A stretch of 64,000 bases of DNA from Novibacillus thermophilus (GTDB taxonomy: Bacteria; Bacillota; Bacilli; Thermoactinomycetales; Novibacillaceae). A program made the position numbers and the translations under genes. The number at the start of each line of letters is the position of its first letter. Positions within the stretch are counted from its first letter, which is position 1. The stretch lies in assembly GCF_002005165.1 (NCBI RefSeq), contig NZ_CP019699.1:2356001-2420000 (forward strand), given 5' to 3'. Under the pieces are notes generated by a model, which searched no databases, had not been told where the DNA came from, and worked only from the letters and a program-made list of their open reading frames with translations. This document shows, one piece after another, positions 46,240 through 54,682 of this stretch.

Positions 46240-47607
46240 TTGCATATCAAAAAAGGGGACGCCTTCGTTCCGAAGCGGAGCGATTATGTCAAATTCCTCG
46301 TTCCGTCCCTCATCGGAATTTTTCTGTTTATTGTGCCAATTAGGTATAAAGGTGAGATCACCCTCCCCGTAGCCTTTCTCGCCAACGGGTTAGGAGATAT
46401 TTTGGCCGATGTCTTGCCGTTTATCGCTGTCCTCTTACTGCTCGTCACGGTACTGTTGACGGTAGTGGCAAAAGTGTTTAAACCGGAATTTATGATGAAC
46501 CGCGCCTACCTGAAAGGGTTGTTCGACGTCGGCTACCTTTGGGTAACGGCGCGAGTGCTCGGAGCCCTGTTCGCAGTGATGACGTACTACGAGCTCGGAC
46601 CGGAGATCGTCTGGTCCGAAAATACGGGTGCGATCGCCCTGTACGATTTGGCTTCCTTTCTGCTCGTCATCTTTTTGTTTGCCGGGTTACTGCTCCCGCT
46701 TCTTCTCAACTTTGGATTGCTAGAGTTTTTCGGCACGCTCATGTCCAAAGTGATGCGCCCGCTCTTTACGTTGCCAGGGCGATCGGCGATCGACTGTTTG
46801 GCTTCCTGGATCGGGGACGGGACGATCGGCGTGTTGTTGACGAGCAAACAGTACGAAGAAGGTTATTACTCGAAGCGGGAAGCGGCGGTCATCGGGACGA
46901 CGTTTTCCCTCGTGTCGATTACGTTCAGTATTGTCGTTCTCGGCTATATGGATCTGATGCACCTTTTTCCCAAGTACTATTTAACCATTGTCGCCGCGGG
47001 ACTGGTTGCCGCGGTGATTATGCCGCGCATTCCGCCCCTGTCGCGGAAGTCGGATGATTACTTTGAGCCGGTCGGAAAGCAGTTGGACAACACAGTGTCT
47101 GACGATGCACCCCTCTTCAAAAAAGCGTTGACACTTGCTGCTGAACAAGCTCGTAAAGTAAAGGGAGCTTCGGCCGTTGTCAAAGGCGGGGTTCAAAACG
47201 TCCTCGACATGTGGATTGGAGTCGTGCCCGTCGTTGTGACGCTGGCGACCCTCGCGAACATCGTCGTCGAATACACGCCGTTTTTTGAATATCTCGGTGC
47301 GCCGTTTGTTCCGTTACTCTCACTGTTGCAGGTACCGGAAGCATCGGAAGCGGCACAAACAGTTGTCGTCGGTTTCGCCGACATGCTTTTGCCCGCTCTT
47401 ATCGGCAGCGGCATCATCGAAAGCGAGTTCACAAAGTTTGTCATTGCCAGCTTATCGGTGACACAGCTCATTTACTTGTCCGAAGTCGGGGCTCTGTTGC
47501 TCGGTTCCAAATTGCCGGTTAATTTTCTCGATTTGATCATCATCTTTCTGGAACGGACCGTTATTACGTTGCCGGTGATCGTATTCATGGCGCATTTACT
47601 GTTTTAA
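46240..47607 (+). CDS. YjiH-like nucleoside-recognition (Gate) membrane protein
   Basis: 455-residue polytopic membrane protein of the YjiH family with a Gate (nucleoside recognition) domain. TTG start with GAGAGGTGAT upstream and homology beginning at KRSDYVKFLVPSLIGIFLF. Features: an N-terminal helix pair, ELGPEIVWSENTGAIALYDLASFLLVIFLFAG in the middle, PGRSAIDCLASWIGDGTIGVLLTSKQYEEG in the Gate domain, and C-terminal helices with VVGFADMLLPALIGSGII. The family is thought to transport or sense a small molecule, but the substrate is unproven. It follows the NhaC gene after 140 bases. Confidence 0.8.
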   Translation: MHIKKGDAFVPKRSDYVKFLVPSLIGIFLFIVPIRYKGEITLPVAFLANGLGDILADVLPFIAVLLLLVTVLLTVVAKVFKPEFMMNRAYLKGLFDVGYLWVTARVLGALFAVMTYYELGPEIVWSENTGAIALYDLASFLLVIFLFAGLLLPLLLNFGLLEFFGTLMSKVMRPLFTLPGRSAIDCLASWIGDGTIGVLLTSKQYEEGYYSKREAAVIGTTFSLVSITFSIVVLGYMDLMHLFPKYYLTIVAAGLVAAVIMPRIPPLSRKSDDYFEPVGKQLDNTVSDDAPLFKKALTLAAEQARKVKGASAVVKGGVQNVLDMWIGVVPVVVTLATLANIVVEYTPFFEYLGAPFVPLLSLLQVPEASEAAQTVVVGFADMLLPALIGSGIIESEFTKFVIASLSVTQLIYLSEVGALLLGSKLPVNFLDLIIIFLERTVITLPVIVFMAHLLF

Positions 47608-47763
47608 GCACTATTCAAAAAAGCTGGGAGCTGTCCATGTCGATCCGATGACAGGGTCTTACCCGGTACGGACGCTCGCCTACAGCTGACAACGTCCGTC
47701 CGGATTTAGATCCTCACGATATGTGGTAGAATAGTTGTATCTCATTGGGGGAGGATTTAAAGG

Positions 47764-48780
47764 GTGTCAGCGAGACAGAAAGAAGAGAAAAAAATCGTCA
47801 GTCTTATTCGCATGATTAATCTGATTCAGCAAGCGCCTGGCATCAAACCGAAAGAGCTGGCAGAACGACTGGGCGTCAACGAGCGTCTCATTTACCGTTA
47901 CAAGCGGGACTTGGAGGATGCTAACATTCCGATCAAGAGCGATGGGTACGGTAAAGGCTACACGTACGCTGGCGATTTCGCCATGTACCCCCTCGATTTA
48001 ACCGAAAAAGAATTGATGTCTTTCACCGTGATCCCGATGGCGATTCGGCAGTTGGGCAACCAGGTGCCGAAGGAATGGCTGAGCGCTTACGAGAAAATTG
48101 CTGCTTCATTGACCAGTTCAAGGCGTGACAGGCGTCGAACTTGGCAAAAATTGAGTGAACACATTTTACTGGGAACGTCGTTGAGCACCCAACTCGTCAA
48201 CGCAGAGGAGCAAGACGTCGACAGTGGGGCTGAGGGGCGGGATTTGGGCGATTTGTTGCTGGCCATAGCCGAACAGCGGACGATTGAAGTCGTGTATCAC
48301 ACGTTGAGTCGCGACACGATAAACAGAAGAAAGATTGACCCGTACTACTTGATTCCGAAGGACAACCGCTTTTACGTCATTGGCTACTGTCATTTGAAAA
48401 AGGAAGTGCGCACGTTTCGCTTCAGCCGTTTTCGCGAGATGACGTTGACGAAGGAGACATTTCAAAAGGGGACCTTTCATCTGGGCAAGTATTTGGAAAA
48501 CGTGTGGAACATCGAAAAAAAGGATGAAAACGTCCGCTTTGTCGTCCGGTTCAGCGCGGACATTTCACGCTACGTGTTAGAAGAAGAAGTGGCAGTGAAA
48601 CCGAAGGTGACTCAAAACGAAGACGGCAGTATTGTGATGGAAGTGACAGTATCCAGCGGAGACGAGTTTTTGCGTTGGCTGATGCAGTACGGACCAGAGG
48701 CGGAGATTGTGGAACCTCAGCATTACCGTGAAAAAATGCGGGCGCTCGTTGGACGGTGGTCTCGTTTGTACCGAGCTTAA
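47764..48780 (+). CDS. HTH-WYL domain transcriptional regulator
   Basis: 338 residues: N-terminal DeoR-like winged helix (about 10-70, with PGIKPKELAERLGVNERLIYRYKRDLEDANIPI), WYL domain (about 165-235, with IEVVYHTLSRDTINRRKIDPYYLIPKDNRFYVIGYC and RTFRFSRF) and a C-terminal WCX-type domain (about 255-335). WYL domains bind small ligands or nucleic acids and regulate stress or defence genes. GTG start behind GGGGAGGATTTAAAGG. Ends in a terminator; no defence genes are adjacent, so the target is unknown. Confidence 0.87.
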   Translation: MSARQKEEKKIVSLIRMINLIQQAPGIKPKELAERLGVNERLIYRYKRDLEDANIPIKSDGYGKGYTYAGDFAMYPLDLTEKELMSFTVIPMAIRQLGNQVPKEWLSAYEKIAASLTSSRRDRRRTWQKLSEHILLGTSLSTQLVNAEEQDVDSGAEGRDLGDLLLAIAEQRTIEVVYHTLSRDTINRRKIDPYYLIPKDNRFYVIGYCHLKKEVRTFRFSRFREMTLTKETFQKGTFHLGKYLENVWNIEKKDENVRFVVRFSADISRYVLEEEVAVKPKVTQNEDGSIVMEVTVSSGDEFLRWLMQYGPEAEIVEPQHYREKMRALVGRWSRLYRA

Positions 48781-48848
48781 CTGTGAACGTGAATCCATTT
48801 CCAACCGGTTGCCAAAATTGTGATAAGCTATAAAATGAAAGTGATACT

Positions 48849-48875
48849 TATCCCTCGAACAGGGATATATTTTTT
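48849..48875 (+). terminator. Rho-independent terminator
   Basis: Perfect 7-bp stem TATCCCT / AGGGATA with a CGAAC loop and a T-rich tail, ending the WYL regulator. A good Shine-Dalgarno for the next small reading frame begins just after the T-run. Confidence 0.75.
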
Positions 48876-48888
48876 GGGAGGTTTTTTT

Positions 48889-48981
48889 ATGAAAGAGAGG
48901 CGAAACCTTTGGCGAACTCAGACGATGGATGTATCCGTCGTTCGACAACTGAACCGAGAGGATGACGACTGTGAGCCTTGA
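48889..48981 (+). CDS. Small 30-residue ORF coupled to the Gre-like gene
   Basis: ATG preceded by GGGAGG at seven bases' distance, opening a 30-codon frame for a charged peptide (begins MKERRNLWRTQ, ends in acidic EDDDCEP). It has no homology I recognise. Its stop overlaps the GTG start of the next gene by 11 bases, a classic coupling arrangement. It could be a genuine small protein or a leader that loads ribosomes onto the Gre-like gene. Confidence 0.5.
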   Translation: MKERRNLWRTQTMDVSVVRQLNREDDDCEP

Positions 48982-49414
48982 GTCCGATGCGTTGCGAAAA
49001 CGCTTAATTGAACAGCTGACGTTCTTTGATGAGAACAAAATGCAGTTGTTGGACACGTATTTTCCCCACGATCGCTTTGGCTACCAAGAGCGGGAAAGGT
49101 ATCTTCATTTTTTGGACCGATACGTGAAAGCAGTGGAAACGATTGTGCAACAGCTGAATGAGGCGTCTGGTTCCGCCATTCCGAAAGTGCTGATCGGCTG
49201 TGAGGTGTTGCTGTTTTACGAGGAGTACGACGAAGAAGACACGCTCACGATATGCTTTCCGGAAAAAGCGGACCCCGATTCGGGAAAGGTGTCGTTTCTT
49301 TCCCCCATTGCGTCACAGATTTTACTCCGCTCAGTGGACGACACTGTACAGCTCAATACGCCGCAAGGAGATACAAGTGTCACCATCCGGGATATTCGCT
49401 TCGCCGACTGGTGA
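48971..49414 (+). CDS. GreA/GreB C-terminal-domain-like protein
   Basis: 147-residue protein. The C-terminal half (about 72-145) reads VLIGCEVLLFYEEYDEEDTL, FPEKADPDSGKVSFLSPIAS and TPQGDTSVTIRDIRF, which follows the GreA/GreB C-terminal domain pattern that contacts RNA polymerase. The N-terminal half is helical with charged heptads, but the acidic finger residues of true GreA are not obvious, so it may bind polymerase without cleavage-factor activity. GTG start preferred over the ATG at 48962 because AGAGG is nine bases before it. Overlaps the upstream small ORF; ends in a strong terminator. Confidence 0.68.
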   Translation: MSLESDALRKRLIEQLTFFDENKMQLLDTYFPHDRFGYQERERYLHFLDRYVKAVETIVQQLNEASGSAIPKVLIGCEVLLFYEEYDEEDTLTICFPEKADPDSGKVSFLSPIASQILLRSVDDTVQLNTPQGDTSVTIRDIRFADW

Positions 49415-49420
49415 CAGGAC

Positions 49421-49451
49421 AGCCCTTGATTCCGTCCGATCAAGGGCTTTT
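49421..49451 (+). terminator. Rho-independent terminator
   Basis: Perfect 10-bp stem AGCCCTTGAT / ATCAAGGGCT with an 8-base loop and TTTT. Confidence 0.88.
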
Positions 49452-49515
49452 GTATGGAAAAATGGTATAATAACTCTGAAGTGATCCCTGAGATTCGCTT
49501 TTGGGAGGAAAAACC

Positions 49516-50088
49516 GTGTTATACCGAATCGCGTACATCGTGCTGTATACTTGGCTACATATTCGATTTCGCATTCAGATTAAAGGTGTCGAGCACATTC
49601 CCGACGGCGGGTGTATTCTCGCCATGAACCATACGAGCAACTACGACCCGATCATCGTAGGGGCTCACACGCCGCGAAAGATGTACATCATGGCCAAAAA
49701 AGAGTTGTTTTCCAACCGGGTGTTCGATTACGTTTTGCGTCGGCTCGGCGGTTTTCCCGTCAATCGAGAGGGGGCCGACATCCGCTCGTTGCGCCATGCG
49801 CTAAAGCTGCTGGAAGAAGGGAAAATTTTTGCCATATTTATTGAGGGGACGCGATCGAAGACCGGCCAGTTGCAAGTGCCGAAAAAAGGGGTCGGCTTTA
49901 TCGCCAGGAAAAGCCAAGCTCCCGTCATCCCGACGTACATATACGGGGTCAAACGGGGATGGTTTGCCAAGGCGGGTGTGACGTTCGGTCCGCCTGTCCG
50001 CGTTGAAGATGAAGAGGATTATGAGGCGATTGCCAATAAGATTGCAGATGCCATACAGGAGCTCGTTGAAGCGGAAAAGGCCGATTGA
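49516..50088 (+). CDS. plsC: 1-acyl-sn-glycerol-3-phosphate acyltransferase
   Basis: Membrane-associated acyltransferase that adds the second acyl chain to lysophosphatidic acid in phospholipid synthesis. 190 residues. Motif I NHTSNYD (NHx4D), motif II around KKELFSNRVFDYVLRRLGGFPVNRE, motif III IEGTRSKTGQL and motif IV APVIPTYIYGVKRG, in order. A hydrophobic N-terminal segment anchors it. GTG start chosen because GGGAGGAAAAACC precedes it; the upstream TTG is inside the ribosome site. Monocistronic, with a -10-like TATAAT at 49466. Confidence 0.9.
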   Translation: MLYRIAYIVLYTWLHIRFRIQIKGVEHIPDGGCILAMNHTSNYDPIIVGAHTPRKMYIMAKKELFSNRVFDYVLRRLGGFPVNREGADIRSLRHALKLLEEGKIFAIFIEGTRSKTGQLQVPKKGVGFIARKSQAPVIPTYIYGVKRGWFAKAGVTFGPPVRVEDEEDYEAIANKIADAIQELVEAEKAD

Positions 50089-50100
50089 ACCGTAGCAGTC

Positions 50101-50138
50101 AGTGGTGAAGTCCGACACAACGGGCCTTCACCACTTTT
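50101..50138. terminator. Terminator between convergent plsC and PfpI-like genes
   Basis: Perfect 10-bp stem AGTGGTGAAG / CTTCACCACT, 15-base loop, TTTT on the plus side. It may serve both strands, since the minus-strand gene ends 25 bases away. Confidence 0.7.
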
Positions 50139-50162
50139 GAACTTCCGGGTTTCGCTCAGTTG

Positions 50163-50717
50163 TCACGGTTGAAGCAACGTGAGAAACTCGCGCATGAAGC
50201 CAGGCAAATCTGGCCAGGCATGTCCGGATACGAGGTTGCCCTCCACGTGGAGCGGCTGTTCCACGTAGGTGGCGCCCATTCGTTCTACCGACGGCTTGCA
50301 GGCAATGTAAGCTGTCATTTCACGTCCTGCCATGACATCTGGTACGACTTCCAGCACTTGCGAAGCGTGGCATATAGCTCCGACCGGCTTTTGGTTTTCA
50401 AAGAAGTGTCGGACGATGCCGGGGAGGTGTTCATTCAGACGAATGTACTCCGGTGCCCGACCACCTGGGATGATGAGCCCGTCGTAATCGGCCGGATTGA
50501 CTTCCTCAAAGCTGATGTCTGATTCAATGAAGTATCCCTGTTTCTCTTCATAGGTGTCCCAACCGGTGAAATCGTGGACGACTGTTTGCAACTTTTTCTT
50601 TTCTGGCGAAGCGATGGTCACCTCTACGCCCGCTTCTTGCAAACGAAAGTAAGGATAGTAGATTTCCAACGCTTCGACAGCATCACCGGAGACGATCAAC
50701 ACGTGCTTGCTCATCAC
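50163..50717 (-). CDS. DJ-1/PfpI-family protein (type 1 glutamine amidotransferase-like)
   Basis: 184-residue cytosolic protein of the DJ-1/PfpI superfamily. The nucleophile elbow is GAICHASQVLE (Cys about residue 105), with the acidic partner in YDGLIIPGGRAPEYIR and a C-terminal NLVSGHAWPDLPGFMREFL. Related proteins act as deglycases, chaperones or stress proteases; which applies here is open. ATG with GGAGGAGTGTG upstream. Convergent with plsC. Confidence 0.85.
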   Translation of the reverse strand: MMSKHVLIVSGDAVEALEIYYPYFRLQEAGVEVTIASPEKKKLQTVVHDFTGWDTYEEKQGYFIESDISFEEVNPADYDGLIIPGGRAPEYIRLNEHLPGIVRHFFENQKPVGAICHASQVLEVVPDVMAGREMTAYIACKPSVERMGATYVEQPLHVEGNLVSGHAWPDLPGFMREFLTLLQP

Positions 50718-50848
50718 ACACTCCTCCTACATGTACTTTACTTAAAATATACCTAAATTGAGGTTCGAAAACAAACAGTTGCCTGACAAGTTTGGCCATG
50801 TGGTAATATGTAATTAAAAAGTGTAAACGGTGGGAGCGTGAGGACAGC

Positions 50849-51238
50849 GTGGACAAAATTCACGTCCTACTCGTGCGTGAATGGGATCAGCAAATGGGCG
50901 GCAGCGGTTGTTGCGGGCGTATCGAAGGTGATTGGGCGAGAAAGGTGTTTTCAGAGAGGCGGGCACGAATGGAGCAAATGGGAGCCGTATACCGCGCCCT
51001 GTACGAAGCGTTTCCGAACCAAATAGAGGTGGAAGTCGTCGATCCGCGCAACTTGATTGCATACACAGCCGTCGTGTTGCGGGAACAAAACAAACGCGAC
51101 ATGAGCGTTTGGCAAAAAGTGAAGCAGTGGGTGCAAGGATTGAATCAAAGTGCCGTCTTTGTCAACGGAGAGCTGGTCTTTCGGAGAGAGGTGCCAACAC
51201 CGGAGCAAGTCGTTTCTACCGTTGGAACGATGGCGTGA
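50849..51238 (+). CDS. Uncharacterised protein with a vicinal cysteine pair (thioredoxin-fold candidate)
   Basis: 129-residue soluble protein of no named family that I can place with certainty. Near the start, GGSGCCGRIEGDW has an adjacent Cys pair after a glycine run. A strand-helix pattern follows (IEVEVVDPRNLIAYTAVVLREQ), ending in SAVFVNGELVFRREVPTPEQV, reminiscent of thioredoxin-like disulfide or selenoprotein-derived folds. GTG start, with GGGAGCGTGAGGAC before it. It lies between the PfpI-like gene and the HRDC gene and may be redox-active, but this is inferred only from the cysteines. Confidence 0.6.
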   Translation: MDKIHVLLVREWDQQMGGSGCCGRIEGDWARKVFSERRARMEQMGAVYRALYEAFPNQIEVEVVDPRNLIAYTAVVLREQNKRDMSVWQKVKQWVQGLNQSAVFVNGELVFRREVPTPEQVVSTVGTMA

Positions 51239-51346
51239 CGGGCTGGTACATAAAAAATTTTAGAACTAACGAAATGGTCGCAAAACGACGAAATAATAGA
51301 TATAAAGAACTGGGTCTAAAGACTCACAATATTGAGGGGATTGGAA

Positions 51347-52315
51347 ATGGAGAAGCAGGTACGGGCAGCGGAAATGCTGTACCACTTGACAAAGCCCAAT
51401 CAATTCGTGCAAATCGCGCTGTCTCGCGTAAACGAGCTGGAATATGAGATCAGGGTCGAGTATTCAAATTCGCGTGATTTTAGCGCTGTTGAAACAGGTG
51501 ATGTGTTCACGCTGTCCGATTTGCACGAAGCGATGAACGTCTACCGTGACTGCTACGTCGCTTTGTTGCGCAAGGGGTATTGCTACTGGGGGCTCATTCC
51601 CCGGGACCGGAACGAATGGGAACGGACGGCGGAGAAAAACCGCCTGCTCTACTTTATTGAAGAATACTGTCACTTGAAAGCGTTGAAAGAGTTGAGAGAA
51701 TGGCGGGACGAACAGGCAGACAAAGAAGGGGTACGACACAGCGCCGTTTTTTCTGACCGCAACTTGCGTACGTTGGCGACGTTCTTGCCCCAAAACAGGG
51801 AAGAGCTGATGAATTGCCCTGGGATTGGCGAAGCGAAACAGACGTTGTACGGAAGTGAACTGTTAACCATATGTAGACGGTACAAACGAAAGTTCAGCAC
51901 ACCGCTGCCGAGCATACTGCCAAAATACAAGTACAAAGACGGGGAGGAGGAGCGGTTTCGCCCCTTCCGCGTAAAGCGCATCCCCGCTAAAAATTCGAGT
52001 GCATTACGGGAGAAAGTGTTGCGCATTGGCGAGACCGGTCGCGATGTGCAAGAACTCTCTATTCTGTCCAAGATCGATGACCGGGAAACGCGGCGCCGCG
52101 TGGCCTCAGCGGCGAACAAACTGCGCAATCCAGAGGTGACGCGCTCGATTCGCCATTTGTTGTTCGATGAGGGGCCGCAAGTTCGTCAGTTTATGTTGCG
52201 TGCCATTATTTCTTCTGATTTACGGGAAGAAATGGCAGACGACGTGCGCCTGTTGCTTGAAATCGAACCTAAATCGTACAACCGCGCTTTGTGCAAGCGC
52301 ATCCTTGCCCAGTAG
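51347..52315 (+). CDS. HRDC-domain protein with a repeat-like C-terminal region
   Basis: 322-residue protein without signal peptide. An HRDC (helicase and RNase D C-terminal) domain spans about 130-190 (SDRNLRTLATFLPQNREELMNCPGIGEAKQTLYGSELLTICRRY), a nucleic-acid or protein binding module. No helicase or nuclease motor accompanies it. The last 95 residues form helix pairs (DVQELSILSKIDDRETRRRVASAANKL, then RSIRHLLFDEGPQVRQFML) like HEAT repeats. ATG chosen; GAGGGGATTGG precedes it. Probably involved in nucleic-acid or chromosome maintenance, but unproven. The following kinase gene begins 40 bases downstream. Confidence 0.7.
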   Translation: MEKQVRAAEMLYHLTKPNQFVQIALSRVNELEYEIRVEYSNSRDFSAVETGDVFTLSDLHEAMNVYRDCYVALLRKGYCYWGLIPRDRNEWERTAEKNRLLYFIEEYCHLKALKELREWRDEQADKEGVRHSAVFSDRNLRTLATFLPQNREELMNCPGIGEAKQTLYGSELLTICRRYKRKFSTPLPSILPKYKYKDGEEERFRPFRVKRIPAKNSSALREKVLRIGETGRDVQELSILSKIDDRETRRRVASAANKLRNPEVTRSIRHLLFDEGPQVRQFMLRAIISSDLREEMADDVRLLLEIEPKSYNRALCKRILAQ

Positions 52316-52355
52316 CGGGCACACCAAAACGCCGTTGAATAAAAGGGTGAAGGAC

Positions 52356-53318
52356 GTGACGACATTTATCGGGATTGACGGTGGAGGAACGAAGACGTCT
52401 GCTGTCGTCGCAAATGAGCGGGGGACGATTCTCGGAGAAGCGACAGCGGGGCCGAGCAACCCGAACGGAAGCGACATGGAGCGGATTGGCGACGTGTTCC
52501 GCTCGGTAAAGCGGCAATTGACGCCATACGTCGGACATTGGAAGCATGCAGTGGTGTTCGCGGGGATTGCCGGCGTCTCGCACCGGGACGTACACGACGC
52601 GTTACGGCGTTGTTTACAAAATGTGTTCAGCGATGTTCAAAAGCTTACACTGGATCACGACGGGATGAATGCACTGGCCTCTGTGACGTACGGTGAACCG
52701 GGGGTGATTCAAATTGCCGGTACCGGTTCGCTGACGTTCGGTGTGGGGAAACAGGGAACCCGTTGCCGTATCGGCGGCTGGGGTTATTTACTCGGCGACG
52801 AAGGAAGCGGGTTCGACTTGGGAAGGCGGGCGTTAATCCAGGTGATGAAAGCTTACGACGGCAGGGGGCGTCCCACCGTCTTGACGGATTTGGCCCTCAA
52901 AAAATGGGGACTCGAAAGTCCGGAAGATGTGATCCCGTACGTGTACCGTCACGATGTCAGACGGATTTTGGCGTCGTTCACGTATGAACTGTTTCAAGCG
53001 GCCGAAAACGATGACACCGTGGCTCGAAGCGTGATAGAAGAAGCGGCCGAAGAGTTGGCGCTCTCGATTCTCACCGCTCTTGAGTCACTCGATCTACTGG
53101 ATGAACCGGTGCCCGTCGGCTTAATTGGAGGAGCGTTTCAACCTCTCCTCATTCGTGCCCTTGAGAAAAAGCTTTCCGGAACTGCTGTTCACCCGTCACG
53201 CCTTTTGCGTCCGCAAGTCAAACCGGTTGTCGGGGCACTGGCCTGGGCGTACAAAAGTGCAGGTATGGACCCGAAACTTTTGTTAGGGAAAAATGAAGAT
53301 TGTAGAACTGCCTATTGA
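52356..53318 (+). CDS. BadF/BcrA-type ATPase, N-acetylglucosamine kinase-like
   Basis: 320-residue ASKHA-fold kinase of the BadF/BadG/BcrA family, best matching N-acetylglucosamine kinases: phosphate-1 loop FIGIDGGGTKTSAVVANERG at the start, AGTGSLTFGVG, RIGGWGYLLGDEGSGFDLGRRAL in the middle, and GLIGGAFQPLL near the end. GTG start behind AAGGGTGAAGGAC. Its likely job is to phosphorylate GlcNAc (or MurNAc) released by the secreted glycosidases encoded at 58-64 kb. Separated from them by the tasA operon on the other strand. Confidence 0.82.
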   Translation: MTTFIGIDGGGTKTSAVVANERGTILGEATAGPSNPNGSDMERIGDVFRSVKRQLTPYVGHWKHAVVFAGIAGVSHRDVHDALRRCLQNVFSDVQKLTLDHDGMNALASVTYGEPGVIQIAGTGSLTFGVGKQGTRCRIGGWGYLLGDEGSGFDLGRRALIQVMKAYDGRGRPTVLTDLALKKWGLESPEDVIPYVYRHDVRRILASFTYELFQAAENDDTVARSVIEEAAEELALSILTALESLDLLDEPVPVGLIGGAFQPLLIRALEKKLSGTAVHPSRLLRPQVKPVVGALAWAYKSAGMDPKLLLGKNEDCRTAY

Positions 53319-53384
53319 TTGTGGACGCGAAAATGGAAAGGAGCCGTGCTCATTAGACGGGGCAGGTGCGTGAATTGAGCGCAT

Positions 53385-53411
53385 AAAAAAGAGGCAGGTG
53401 CATCCTGCCTC
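53385..53411 (-). terminator. Rho-independent terminator of tapA-sipW-tasA
   Basis: On the minus strand GAGGCAGG / CCTGCCTC with an ATGCA loop and six Ts, directly after tasA. Confidence 0.85.
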
Positions 53412-53425
53412 ACGGTCTACTTTCA

Positions 53426-54013
53426 CTATTGCTCTTCACCAGCCGTTTGGGTAGCGGTAAACGTCCACGTCAGATTTAAGGAGTCTCCCTGAAACTGGTT
53501 TTGGTCTTCGCCATTGTCGAGGAAGTTAAACTTGACGACGAGGTCGTCACTCGTGCCTGCCGGCAACCCTTGTTCTTCGAGAATCGGATCAAATATGTGC
53601 TTATTGACGGCTTCCGGCGTCATGTCCTTCAGTTCAGCCAACGTCGTCTCATATACGACTTCATCAAGTTTGTCGGCGTTGTACAAAAATTCGACTTGGA
53701 TGTGTTCGCCGAAGTCTTCCGTGTTGTCGCCTTCGGCATCTTCAACGGTGTAGTCTGTCTCTAAATACACCTTGTCAATGTCGAGGGAGCCGTTGTTTTG
53801 CAGTTCAAAATCGCGAATGAACGAATCTCCCGGCTTCATATTATCGATGGCGATGATTTCCGTCGGTTCGACCGACAAGTCCAGTGTGCCAGCTGCGAAC
53901 GTGTTGTTCGTCTGCTCGCTGTCACTGAAGTAGGCGAACGTCCCTCCTCCGATTAACCCTAAACCGACGACAGCGGACATAATCCCCATGCCCAGTCGCT
54001 TCTTAACCTCCAT
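53426..54013 (-). CDS. tasA: TasA/CalY-family biofilm matrix protein
   Basis: Secreted amyloid-fibre protein of the TasA/CalY (camelysin/CotN) family, main protein fibre of Bacillus biofilms. 195 residues. Signal segment MGIMSAVVGLGLIGGGTFAYFSD, processed by the SipW peptidase, then NNTFAAGTLDLSVEPTEII, MKPGDSFIRDFELQNNGSLDIDKVYL and a long acidic mid region. Shorter than B. subtilis TasA (261) and closer in size to CalY. Last gene of the tapA-sipW-tasA operon on the minus strand, ending in a terminator. Confidence 0.9.
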   Translation of the reverse strand: MEVKKRLGMGIMSAVVGLGLIGGGTFAYFSDSEQTNNTFAAGTLDLSVEPTEIIAIDNMKPGDSFIRDFELQNNGSLDIDKVYLETDYTVEDAEGDNTEDFGEHIQVEFLYNADKLDEVVYETTLAELKDMTPEAVNKHIFDPILEEQGLPAGTSDDLVVKFNFLDNGEDQNQFQGDSLNLTWTFTATQTAGEEQ

Positions 54014-54075
54014 GTGTTGTCCTCCTTGTTTTTATTGTGTATTGTGAACTTCTCAAATACTTGAGAAGTTACAAC

Positions 54076-54642
54076 CTACTCCACGTGGGCGGTCGATTCT
54101 TTTTCTTTCATGTCGATCAACCGCAGTGCGCGCCAAACGGTAGCCATTCCGTAAATCAAGAGCATGACGCCCGGTACAATTAACAACAAAACAGCACCTT
54201 GTTTTGAACTGGCGAAATTCATCACATACCCGAGGTACGGAATCGTGAAGCCCGTATACTCCCCGACGACGTTCTCAGCCAGGACGGGTTCTGGATCGAC
54301 TGTGTCGTTGTTATCCCCTTTGGTGACGTACTGCTGGCCACCGTTTTTCACGTCCACAATTCTGTGGGTGATGAGAGTACCATCCTTCGTTTGAAAAGTG
54401 ATGACATCGCCTTCCTGGAAACGGGTCATATCGCCCCCCGGTTTGATGGAGATGACGGAACCAGTCTGTATGTCAGGTTCCATCGAGCCGGACAGCACCG
54501 TTTTCAGTTGGTAGCCGAAAATGTCTGGTTCACCGCCGGAGGCTCTGGCAGAGATGACGGCGACCAGCGTGACGATGAACAGTGAAAAGAGGAGAACGGT
54601 TATTACATTGCCGATAATGTTAAACGTTTTTTTCCAGAACAC
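54076..54642 (-). CDS. sipW: Signal peptidase I, SipW (ER) type
   Basis: Membrane signal peptidase of the SipW type, needed to process TasA and TapA. 188 residues. Start GTG chosen: AAGGAG sits ten bases upstream, and homologues begin FWKKTFNIIGNVITVLL. Two membrane helices (about 8-30 and 150-175). Catalytic Ser in VLSGSMEP and His in THRIVDV, which is the Ser-His pattern of ER-type peptidases rather than the Ser-Lys dyad of SipS. YVTKGDNNDTVDPEPV follows. Between tapA and tasA in the same operon. Confidence 0.92.
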   Translation of the reverse strand: MFWKKTFNIIGNVITVLLFSLFIVTLVAVISARASGGEPDIFGYQLKTVLSGSMEPDIQTGSVISIKPGGDMTRFQEGDVITFQTKDGTLITHRIVDVKNGGQQYVTKGDNNDTVDPEPVLAENVVGEYTGFTIPYLGYVMNFASSKQGAVLLLIVPGVMLLIYGMATVWRALRLIDMKEKESTAHVE

Positions 54643-54682
54643 GAGTGAACATCTCCTTAAATGCCGCCGAATGAACCCGCTT

